DNA of 45,741 bases from Acidimicrobiales bacterium. GTDB taxonomy: Bacteria > Actinomycetota > Acidimicrobiia > Acidimicrobiales > UBA8592. Within the stretch, counting starts at the first letter, position 1, and each line of letters opens with the position of its first letter. Location: the NCBI GenBank assembly GCA_011523005.1, contig WTHU01000151.1, positions 1-45,741 on the forward strand. Reading direction: 5' to 3'. Of the stretch, positions 1-7,739 are shown piece after piece. The translations under genes were made by a program, and so were the position numbers. The notes below the pieces were generated by a model. It had not been told where the DNA came from and searched no databases. It saw only the letters and a program-made list of their open reading frames with translations.

Positions 1-461
1 GCTCTGTCAAGGAATACATTTGCGAGTCCTTTATATGGGTGGTCGAAGGCGAGTTCGATGGGTACATAGTTTTCGTCTCGGTAGTGTGCCCATGGGGTGT
101 TGAACATGACGGTATGTGCGTGTTGGCGTTCGGGGAATCCACGATCGTTTGCGTATAGTTCCCAGACTTGTTCTGCTGCCCATTTGAAGTGTTCGTCATG
201 TTTGCCTTCTAGAACCCAATAGGTAGCGAGATATGAACCCTTATCTACTGGTGATGTCACGGTGCTGTCTTCAGGGAATCTGATGTCTTTAAGTTCTCGG
301 GTTGCTACCCACCGTTTTCCTGCGAAGAGCCATGGGCCGATGAGGCATCCGGCGTAGAAATGGTCGCGTTCGTACCAGCGGTTGTATGCGACCTCGTGTC
401 CTTTGTTTGGATCTACGAGGGTGTAGAGCATGCTTCCTGTTCGTACTGGGTAGTCGTTCAT
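1..461 (-). CDS. Hypothetical protein, 3' end cut by window edge
   Basis: This is an open reading frame on the minus strand from an ATG at 461 to the window edge, about 153 codons with no stop, so the C-terminus is missing. The start is backed by a purine-rich ribosome site (AAAGGAAGG) about 7 nt upstream. The N-terminus reads MNDYPVRTGSMLYTLVDP, followed by an aromatic-rich stretch (NRWYERDHFYAG) and a later PWAHYRDENYVPIEL. I do not recognise a named family with certainty. The short beta strand followed by a WYERDHF segment recalls small dimeric alpha/beta-barrel (EthD/ferredoxin-like) proteins, which is only a guess. It lies 47 bp downstream of the crotonase gene on the same strand and is probably co-transcribed with it, which would suit a role in acyl-CoA or aromatic catabolism. 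Confidence 0.72.
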   Translation of the reverse strand, partial: MNDYPVRTGSMLYTLVDPNKGHEVAYNRWYERDHFYAGCLIGPWLFAGKRWVATRELKDIRFPEDSTVTSPVDKGSYLATYWVLEGKHDEHFKWAAEQVWELYANDRGFPERQHAHTVMFNTPWAHYRDENYVPIELAFDHPYKGLANVFLDR

Positions 462-508
462 TGGGTTGCCTTCCTTTGGTTATTCTTATGGTGTAGCAGA
501 TTTTTGGT

Positions 509-1291
509 TCATGTGCCGTTAAAGTCAGGGCTGCGTTTTTCGATGAAGGCGGTAATTCCTTCAAGGTAATCGTTGCTTTCGTAGCATTTTCGTATTGCGT
601 TCTGTACGTCGGTGTTTGTTGCGTGACCGTTGATAGCGGCGAGGCTGACTTTCGCCGCTGTGAGTGATTGGGGAGCGAGTTGGCTGATTTGTGCTGTTAG
701 ATCATTAATTGCGGTGGGAAGTGCTGAGCTTGTAGTGACGTGATGGATGAGTCCGATGCGGTGTGCTTCTTTGGCGTTAATGGTTGAAGCTGTGAGGAGA
801 AGGTGGCGGGCGTGTGCGTCTCCAACGGTTTTTGCTAAGGATGTAACAGCTGGGTGAGGGAACGCGATCCCTAGCTTTGCTGGAGGAGCAGCGAACGTCG
901 CGGTGTCGCTTGCGTACCGCAGGTCGCATGCCAGAGCGATAGCTAACCCGCCTCCGCGGCAAGGCCCGTTAATCATGGCCACAGTTGGGACTGGGCTTTT
1001 TTCGATTGATTCGTGGGCATCAGCTTCAGCGTCATCGTAAGCATGTGCGTTGTCAGGGGTGCGTAGCGTTTCGAATTCAGAAATGTCTGAACCGGCTCCG
1101 AATGCGTCATCTCCAGCGCCCCGAATCACAATCACCGTCGCACCAGATGCAATTAGAGAATCAATTGCGGATGGCACCTTTTTGTACATTGTTAGGTTCA
1201 TGGCGTTGCGGAGTTTGGGGTTTGAGATGGTTAAAGTACCGATGTCGTTTGTTATTGAGGTGAGGATGTTACCTGTTGGTTCATTCGTCAT
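509..1291 (-). CDS. Enoyl-CoA hydratase/isomerase (crotonase) family protein
   Basis: 260-residue single-domain crotonase-fold protein, the usual family length. The two oxyanion-hole segments are visible: AFGAGSDISEF (about residues 63-73) and NGPCRGGGLAIALACDLRYA (about 108-127). By eye, both catalytic glutamates of classical enoyl-CoA hydratase are absent: the first position falls at a proline in APPAKLG (about 137) and the second near R162/H163. The protein may therefore be an isomerase, hydrolase or other crotonase rather than a true hydratase. An SD-like GAGG lies about 5 nt before the ATG. It sits 21 bp after the L,D-transpeptidase gene and 47 bp before the truncated unknown gene, all on the same strand. 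Family assignment is firm; substrate and reaction are unknown. Confidence 0.9.
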   Translation of the reverse strand: MTNEPTGNILTSITNDIGTLTISNPKLRNAMNLTMYKKVPSAIDSLIASGATVIVIRGAGDDAFGAGSDISEFETLRTPDNAHAYDDAEADAHESIEKSPVPTVAMINGPCRGGGLAIALACDLRYASDTATFAAPPAKLGIAFPHPAVTSLAKTVGDAHARHLLLTASTINAKEAHRIGLIHHVTTSSALPTAINDLTAQISQLAPQSLTAAKVSLAAINGHATNTDVQNAIRKCYESNDYLEGITAFIEKRSPDFNGT

Positions 1292-1312
1292 TGTGCCTCG
1301 AAACTAGAGTGT

Positions 1313-2149
1313 CTATCCGATGATACTTACCCGTGTCCCGAGCGTCACATGTTCAGCGAAGATAGCCATATCGTCATTGTGCATTCGGATACATCCGTTT
1401 GAGACGGCGGAACCTATGAGATCAGGTTCATCTGTTCCATGAATTGCTAGTGCGGGGCGTCTGCCATCGAAATCGGAGAGGGCTTCTGAATGTTTATTTA
1501 GTCCGAATAGTCGTTGACCGTAAAGCGATGGGAGTTTCGTTTCGGAGCTAGAGCGCTCCCAGATGGCGTCAATAATTGCTTCGAGCGCTGGAGTTGGGGT
1601 GTTTGGGGCGCCTATTGCGACCGGTGCCTCCGCGATTAGGTCCGCACCAACGTATAGGGCTGCTTTGCGTTCGGAGAGGTCAACGATGATCAGATTTTCT
1701 GATTCTGCGATGGTGATATCTTCTTTGATTAGCCAGCCCGACGTGTTATTTGGGGTGACTGGAAGGATGACTTCTACGAATTCTTCTGTTTCGCGCCCGG
1801 TTGTTTCGAGGATTCGGGTTCCTTCAAAAGGCCCGGGGTTTGAGATGATGTTAGTTGTGGCCGATGACTGGTCCGGACTATAGAAGACTTGCGCTATTTT
1901 TTTGTCTGAGTTTATTGCGGCGTGCCCTGAAGAGGTTCGTTGGATTCTTTCAAAGGTTTCCTCAATCGTTTCATCAGGTATGTCAGCATATGCTTCAATT
2001 TCGTTATGAATGTCACTCGAAGAACTTGCGTTTGCCATACTGGCATCATTATCAATGGACATCAGTGAAGGCCCATCTGGTCTGCTGCAGGCCGCTGACA
2101 TGGTAATGAGGGTGAAAGCGATCAGAAGTATGCGCAAATTTGAAGTCAT
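1313..2149 (-). CDS. L,D-transpeptidase (YkuD domain), probable exported or lipid-anchored protein
   Basis: 278 residues. The N-terminus is a hydrophobic export signal (about residues 5-20) ending in TMSAAC. Cys21 could be lipidated, although the -3 residue is Ser rather than the usual Leu, so the lipobox is weak. A linker of about 120 residues precedes a C-terminal YkuD catalytic domain with the diagnostic AIHGTDEPDLIGSAVSNGC followed by IRMHNDD. The nucleophile is Cys253 and the supporting His lies in the IHGT segment. Such enzymes form 3-3 peptide cross-links in peptidoglycan or attach proteins to it, outside the membrane. The start codon overlaps the stop of a short upstream ORF in an ATGA arrangement, and no SD or TAnnnT box sits in front of it, so its translation may be coupled. 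The crotonase gene follows 21 bp downstream. Confidence 0.93.
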   Translation of the reverse strand: MTSNLRILLIAFTLITMSAACSRPDGPSLMSIDNDASMANASSSSDIHNEIEAYADIPDETIEETFERIQRTSSGHAAINSDKKIAQVFYSPDQSSATTNIISNPGPFEGTRILETTGRETEEFVEVILPVTPNNTSGWLIKEDITIAESENLIIVDLSERKAALYVGADLIAEAPVAIGAPNTPTPALEAIIDAIWERSSSETKLPSLYGQRLFGLNKHSEALSDFDGRRPALAIHGTDEPDLIGSAVSNGCIRMHNDDMAIFAEHVTLGTRVSIIG

Positions 2150-2334
2150 AGCGGCATAAACAGGGTAACTCCCTCATGTTTTACACCTGCGAATGCTTCC
2201 CTATTTTCACAACCGATGAAAGTTAACCGTCTAGGGGGTGAAGAAACGACGATCGCGTGGTTCTTGTATCGCTCATTAGCGTCTATACATCCAAAATAGA
2301 ATAGTGAAACAATTATTTTTTGAGTATCCACCAT
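2146..2334 (-). CDS. Possible short ORF overlapping the L,D-transpeptidase start
   Basis: 62-codon reading frame whose TGA overlaps the ATG of the L,D-transpeptidase (ATGA). An AAGAG stretch directly precedes its ATG. No recognised domain, and the sequence is only mildly hydrophobic near its start (IIVSLFYFGC). It is listed because the downstream gene lacks its own visible ribosome site or leaderless box, which makes coupled translation conceivable. It could equally be chance in a 272-bp intergenic region. If it is not real, the stretch is the divergent promoter region between the transpeptidase and the giant secreted protein. Confidence 0.2.
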   Translation of the reverse strand: MVDTQKIIVSLFYFGCIDANERYKNHAIVVSSPPRRLTFIGCENREAFAGVKHEGVTLFMPL

Positions 2335-2365
2335 CTCTTAAAAAAGTTTAACTAATTTAACTTTC

Positions 2366-2380
2366 GTTGACTTTGTCAAC
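2366..2380. promoter_or_regulatory. Palindrome GTTGAC-TTT-GTCAAC upstream of giant secreted-protein gene
   Basis: Perfect 6-bp inverted repeat with a 3-nt spacer, 42 bp upstream of the ATG at 2422, embedded in AT-rich sequence. It contains a TTGACT that could serve as a -35 element. The layout suits an operator for a dimeric repressor, which is inference. No regulator gene is adjacent. Confidence 0.4.
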
Positions 2381-2421
2381 ATTTACCCCTTTACCCCCAA
2401 TACAAACAAGAGTTTAGATTT

Positions 2422-5400
2422 ATGACTTTTTATGATGCTGTTAACCCCCAAACAGATGGACCCACGACTGGGTCCCCTATATCTGCGTTTACCCACATTC
2501 GACGTAAGGGCAGGTTGCTTGGATTTCTTTTCCTAGTGCTGGCGTTAGGCGCCGCTCTATTAGTTGCCGTTGACAGTGAACCAAGACCAGCGTTCGCAGA
2601 TCTCTCTGGCTTACCAACTGACACAGGGTTTCCTTGTGGCGATAATGAAGGCCGAGGCGGATATCCATATCAGCATTCATGGGGGTTTGATACGGGTAAC
2701 CTTTTTGATGCCGCAATTGCAGATGCTGCAGGGGTTCAGAATGGGTCAATGATGCTTCAGCTCGCGATTTATAACACCTTGACGGGAAATTATGACGTTG
2801 AAGCAACGTACGCACCTAGTGTCACAGGCGGGTTGGTAGACGAGAATGGCCAAGTTCTCATTGCACCCTCTGATTTTGCTAAAAATAATTACAAGCAAGT
2901 CAATGGGTTGCTCATGGACCCGTTGGGCAATATGTATATTGCTGTCCAACCAAATAAAGATAAGCAAAAGTCATATTTGGTGCAGTTGATTCCGCCGGCA
3001 TCACAAAATGACCCTTCCACTTCCTGGGATGATACGAAGCTCGGTACGATGCGTCCGATTGCTAAACTGCAAACGAGTAAGGGAGTTGGCGCCGAGAAGA
3101 TCAATGCAGGCACATACTTTGAAGATGCAAATGGGAACCCATATGCTTCTCTCACTGGTAGTTTCTTCAAATCTGATTATTGGAATGTCCCACTTGACGC
3201 AACTGGCATTCCGACTTTTACTGGAACGAGCAAAACGGGTAGCGGTGGACCGAAAGATTTCTCGTGGATTAAGGAAGGCATTTCCTACAACGGCCAGATT
3301 TATGACCTAATTGCGCTTGAGCAAACAGGGACAACGACAGGCGCAGTGCACCTGCAACAGGCTGACGGTGATAATTATGCAAAAATCAGTGGCCTTTCTA
3401 TGCCGAATAACAGCAGAGGGAGCAAGGAAACGTTCGGGGCGTCTTACAACTTCAAGTTCGAAGATAATCGAACATATGTCTATTTCTCAGCGAACTTTGA
3501 AGGATACTTTGTTGAGCTTGGCCTCCCAGATCTTGATAACGCAGGGAATATCCCAATCACGGGGGCTAATAGTTTTGATGTTAAAGAGCTTCAGGGAAGC
3601 TTAAAGACAAACGATAATGATGGGGCTGGGTGCCCTTACGAGCCTCCCCCTTCAATCGAGGATTTAACTGCCTCAACATGGCCTCCCATATGCAATAATG
3701 ATGACCCCAATGGTGTAGGGTCCGAAGTCCCCATACGAGTATTCAACCAAGGAGCTGGTGCTACACAGGTGCGAATTGCGGCGACTATTGATGGCGTAAC
3801 GGTTCCCGCTAGCGATTACCGAAGTTCCCACTCATCTACTGGATTGAGCGACCTTGATGGAACTGGGCTTTTCCCTGTTCCCGGTGCAACTGTAGGCACA
3901 GAGGCCGGATTCCTTGAACTTATGATCGATATTGAGAAAGATGAGGTATGGCAAGCAACCGTCACCAGAACTGATGGAACTGTTGTTCAGATGGTTCCCG
4001 ATGGTGGAACGCTCAGCGAACCACCGTGTGACTTCATTGATGCTGCTACATGGTCTCCCAACCTCACTTTCGGTGCTTGCACTGTGAACAACGATGGAAC
4101 CTATGCAGTAGCTGCAACATTAGATAACACTGCATCAACTAGTGATAGCAATGCCGCTATCACTGTTAGTGGAACATTATTTGAAACACTCACAGTCGCA
4201 GCGGGGACAAGCCAAAATATTTCTGTAGCTCCAATATCCAACGGGACGATAGTGACTATTTCAATGACTGATGCATCAGGAAACAATAACAACCTTCTCA
4301 CTGCAACAGAGACTGCAGATTGTCCGAGCACTATAGATTCTTGGGATTGCGCCAATAACAGTGGATTAATTCAAACTCGTGAAGATACGACAACTGGGAC
4401 TATAAGTACAGGGGTGCTGAATCCGGCTGATGGCACGATCAATACCATCTGGGCATTGAACAGTACAGCTGCGGGGTCTGGAGACAACGAATTTAGTACC
4501 ATAAACGCAACCGGAATACACCCAACTAGTCAAGTTGTCTATGGGTTGGCGAATTTTAAAAACGAAAACGGATTTAATGGTGGCGTTGAGCAAGCCTATT
4601 TCATAAGATTCGACAGCGATAATATCGAATTCTTATACGAACTTAATGAAGGTATGGCCTACGACGGTGCTTTTGCCAGCACAGGAGATTTTTACTACAC
4701 CCCCGAAGATGGCAACATTTACCGAATCCCTAATCCTGATGGGGTTACAGGGTATTCAGATAGAAGTAATGCCAACATGCTTGCCGACCCGAGCGTGCAG
4801 CTAGCAACTAATCATCCTGCTGTTGGAGATATAACCTCCGCCGATATAGACCTTGGCAACGGTCTGGCTACTTACATTACCAGCCTAAGGAAGGACACTT
4901 TCATCGTCTATGATGTCGCGGCTAATCAGCTTTATGAGTTCAATAGTCTCCAAATGGCTGATGGTACTTCTATAGCACAATCAACTTATGGTGCTGGTTA
5001 CACCGTCACGGATGCCACAGGAACATCAATATTCTTCTCCGGAAATTCATCCGGAGAAATTTTAAAACTAGATCTTTCATCAGTGAACTTAAATGATCTT
5101 AACCAACCAATACTATTCAATCTTGCTGGGACAATGGAGTTGACTAATTCCAACGATGGTTTAAATTGCCCAGTGACAGTAAAGAATATCCCTGAAGAAT
5201 TCGGGGATGTTTTCGGATACGTGTGGGTTGATTTCAACGATGACGGGTTACGAACATCAATTGAAGATGGATCTGAACCGCATGTCACCGGTTATGACGT
5301 GACAATACGAAATGCCACACAGTACAAGGACTCATCAGGAAATGTTGTGCATGAAGCAGGTGAAATGGAGTACTCCGGAGTTATGTCTGGAACCGATACC

Positions 5401-7737
5401 GGGGATTATCGATGGCAGGCGAATCTTCCCTGTAAAGATAACAGCAACAATACTCTTGAATGGGTAGCTTCCTTCGATTACACAAACGTCTCCAATTGGC
5501 CGACCGGATTTACTCCAAACGGATACACCACGGAAACAAATGACTCAGTAACAACATCAGAACTTGATTCAGATGGTGCCCAGAGCGGAGCAGAATTACT
5601 ACTATCAAACTCATTTACAGCCACATGTGGTGCCACGATTCAGAGCACCACCCACCGAGCTGACGCAGGCGTCATTGGCGATTTCGTTTTCGCTCCCACG
5701 GTCACTGTTGACGTGAACTGCGCAACCGCTGTGACCATTGACTTAGATAATTCAGGTTCTAACATTGATTCTACTTTTGTTGTGAATGTGTACCGTGTCT
5801 CATCGGGTACTGCGACATTGCAAAGCTCTGAATCTGCCACACAACTCGTGGCTGCTGGGGCTACTACCCAATATGCAACAGCGATAACTCTGCCACCAGT
5901 GACTGAAATTCTGTACTTGGTGATAGAGGGACAAGGAACATTAAACGGGGCCACAAACTCCGCCCGATATAGTCAAGACGTTCTGAACCAATCCGCAAAC
6001 GATGGAGTCAATTTCCTATGTGTGCAGGTACAAGCCGAAATGGACTGTGCAAGTGGTGGCGAACAAGTAGCACTGGATAACACCGCATCAAATCAAGATG
6101 CCACTTTCATCGTCACTCCAGTAGTTGATGGAGTTGATCAGGCACCGGTAACTCAGGTTGTATCCGCAGGAGCAACAGTAGTGCTAACAAACACTGAGCT
6201 TTCTATCCCAGAAGACTCAACATGGACAATCAAATGGTCAGCGACCGGCGCTACCGCAGGAAGTTTCAGTGAAACAACACTTGACACGGATCTCGAAAAG
6301 GACTGTGTTGAACCTGTCTTTGACCCAGTTGTTACCTATGCCTATGCATGTGCTGCTGATGGAGTGATCCAAATAACAATCACAGTAGATAATACGGCAT
6401 CTACTCAATACGATATGAGCGCAGACCCACTTGCAGATAGGCATACTACGCATGTAACTCCGTTACGTTACGGTATTTCTTACATGGGATTAGATATTAA
6501 AGCTGCTCCAGGTCAGACTGCTGAAGGGACCGTAAGCTATCAAGAGGGTCAACGGGTTGAAATTTGGGTTCAGCAAACACGCCCTTGGGACCCAACGGCT
6601 GAAGGTATTGATGGTGGATGGTTTCTAGAGGAAATCCTTTACCCACCTTACGGTTCATGCCCTGATTGGAATCCGGTGGCGACCCTATCATTCGAATGCG
6701 GTGTTAGCGGAACAGGCTTACTGACAACTAACGTTAACAACGCAGCATCTGAGGTTGAGATGCGTTACAAACTGGTAGCAACGGATTTTGATGGTAACAC
6801 CACAGTGATAAATGATTGGGAAACTATTCCAGCTGGTCAAGACAGGATTGTGACGCTGTCGCAACTCGTAGATCAGAATTTAGAATACTCTATCGTTGCC
6901 GAATCAACCGAAGCTCACCCCGCTTCGTTCGGTCCAGGTGCTGTAACAGCCCCAACGGGTTGGGGGTCATATTCAGTAGCATTGTATGCAGATTGTGTTG
7001 TTGAAGATACTTGGTCTCCGTTCGCTGAGCTTGCAGCAGAGTGCGCTTCTGGAAACGAAGAAATCTTCTTACAACTCGATAACACTCGTTCAACGTTTAG
7101 CGCAGAATTTACTGTTGATGTATACGATGGCACGACCACTGACGCACCAAAGAACGAAGCAGCGTCTAGCACGCAAAGCATCCCTCCAGGAGCTTTAGAG
7201 TTCTATAGCACAACGATTCCGCTACCCAGCCCCGGCGATGGAATATATGTGCAGGTAACAGTCTTGCCGATTACCACTGGTGGAGAATCGCTAGCAGAAG
7301 AATCGGAAATTAACCTCACGCAACTCGTCAACTGCCCAGAGAGTCTTGTTCTTGATATCTCAATGGGATTCATCTGCGGAACAACTGTCCAAGGCCTAAT
7401 CATCAATAACGAACTATCATCACAGTCAGTTACGATTAAAGCTACACAGTACCTCAGCCCTGACTCATCAAGCGGCCCATGGAAACTTGGAGAAGTTTAT
7501 TCTGATGTGCCTTCAGTAAAAACGATTGAAATAGCTGAAGGAGAGGAACAACAATTCATATTCTACGCAATTAGTGATTATTACTGGAAAATTGATTGGG
7601 AGTTAACAGAAATTAATGGTGAATCAGTAGACAATATTGACGAGGATATAACAACTGTAGGAACTTTACGGTCAGAAGAGAGAGTTACATCGCAGGATGA
7701 TAGTAGCTGCCCCGGCACGCCTTTATTCACCGGCTAG
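2422..7737 (+). CDS. Giant secreted modular protein: duplicated propeller-like domains, SdrD-B-like domain, repeated beta modules
   Basis: 1771 residues. After a charged N-terminal stretch (HIRRKGR) comes a hydrophobic segment (about 33-50) and a signal-peptidase site PAFA before Asp60, so it is exported. Domains read by eye: a beta-rich, propeller-like region (about 60-405) ending DNDGAGCPYEP; two beta modules (about 410-640) beginning WPPICNN and WSPNLTFGAC; a second propeller-like region (about 640-925) ending in the parallel SNDGLNCPV; an SdrD-B-like domain (about 927-1085) with FGYVWVDFNDDG; then six modules of roughly 95-130 residues starting near 1088, 1202, 1296, 1415, 1527 and 1639. 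Most modules open with an early Cys and an LDN(T/S)xS signature and end with Cys, suggesting one disulfide each. No LPxTG motif, C-terminal membrane anchor or cell-wall-binding repeat is visible, so retention at the surface is unexplained. It is rich in Asn-X-Ser/Thr. Probably an adhesin or surface-layer-like protein; function unknown. Confidence 0.9.
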   Translation: MTFYDAVNPQTDGPTTGSPISAFTHIRRKGRLLGFLFLVLALGAALLVAVDSEPRPAFADLSGLPTDTGFPCGDNEGRGGYPYQHSWGFDTGNLFDAAIADAAGVQNGSMMLQLAIYNTLTGNYDVEATYAPSVTGGLVDENGQVLIAPSDFAKNNYKQVNGLLMDPLGNMYIAVQPNKDKQKSYLVQLIPPASQNDPSTSWDDTKLGTMRPIAKLQTSKGVGAEKINAGTYFEDANGNPYASLTGSFFKSDYWNVPLDATGIPTFTGTSKTGSGGPKDFSWIKEGISYNGQIYDLIALEQTGTTTGAVHLQQADGDNYAKISGLSMPNNSRGSKETFGASYNFKFEDNRTYVYFSANFEGYFVELGLPDLDNAGNIPITGANSFDVKELQGSLKTNDNDGAGCPYEPPPSIEDLTASTWPPICNNDDPNGVGSEVPIRVFNQGAGATQVRIAATIDGVTVPASDYRSSHSSTGLSDLDGTGLFPVPGATVGTEAGFLELMIDIEKDEVWQATVTRTDGTVVQMVPDGGTLSEPPCDFIDAATWSPNLTFGACTVNNDGTYAVAATLDNTASTSDSNAAITVSGTLFETLTVAAGTSQNISVAPISNGTIVTISMTDASGNNNNLLTATETADCPSTIDSWDCANNSGLIQTREDTTTGTISTGVLNPADGTINTIWALNSTAAGSGDNEFSTINATGIHPTSQVVYGLANFKNENGFNGGVEQAYFIRFDSDNIEFLYELNEGMAYDGAFASTGDFYYTPEDGNIYRIPNPDGVTGYSDRSNANMLADPSVQLATNHPAVGDITSADIDLGNGLATYITSLRKDTFIVYDVAANQLYEFNSLQMADGTSIAQSTYGAGYTVTDATGTSIFFSGNSSGEILKLDLSSVNLNDLNQPILFNLAGTMELTNSNDGLNCPVTVKNIPEEFGDVFGYVWVDFNDDGLRTSIEDGSEPHVTGYDVTIRNATQYKDSSGNVVHEAGEMEYSGVMSGTDTGDYRWQANLPCKDNSNNTLEWVASFDYTNVSNWPTGFTPNGYTTETNDSVTTSELDSDGAQSGAELLLSNSFTATCGATIQSTTHRADAGVIGDFVFAPTVTVDVNCATAVTIDLDNSGSNIDSTFVVNVYRVSSGTATLQSSESATQLVAAGATTQYATAITLPPVTEILYLVIEGQGTLNGATNSARYSQDVLNQSANDGVNFLCVQVQAEMDCASGGEQVALDNTASNQDATFIVTPVVDGVDQAPVTQVVSAGATVVLTNTELSIPEDSTWTIKWSATGATAGSFSETTLDTDLEKDCVEPVFDPVVTYAYACAADGVIQITITVDNTASTQYDMSADPLADRHTTHVTPLRYGISYMGLDIKAAPGQTAEGTVSYQEGQRVEIWVQQTRPWDPTAEGIDGGWFLEEILYPPYGSCPDWNPVATLSFECGVSGTGLLTTNVNNAASEVEMRYKLVATDFDGNTTVINDWETIPAGQDRIVTLSQLVDQNLEYSIVAESTEAHPASFGPGAVTAPTGWGSYSVALYADCVVEDTWSPFAELAAECASGNEEIFLQLDNTRSTFSAEFTVDVYDGTTTDAPKNEAASSTQSIPPGALEFYSTTIPLPSPGDGIYVQVTVLPITTGGESLAEESEINLTQLVNCPESLVLDISMGFICGTTVQGLIINNELSSQSVTIKATQYLSPDSSSGPWKLGEVYSDVPSVKTIEIAEGEEQQFIFYAISDYYWKIDWELTEINGESVDNIDEDITTVGTLRSEERVTSQDDSSCPGTPLFTG

Positions 7738-7739
7738 GT

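Noticed and set aside
289-564. 91-codon minus-strand frame
   Set aside because: It is basic, low-complexity and overlaps the truncated real gene (1-461) in another frame, running into the crotonase 3' end.
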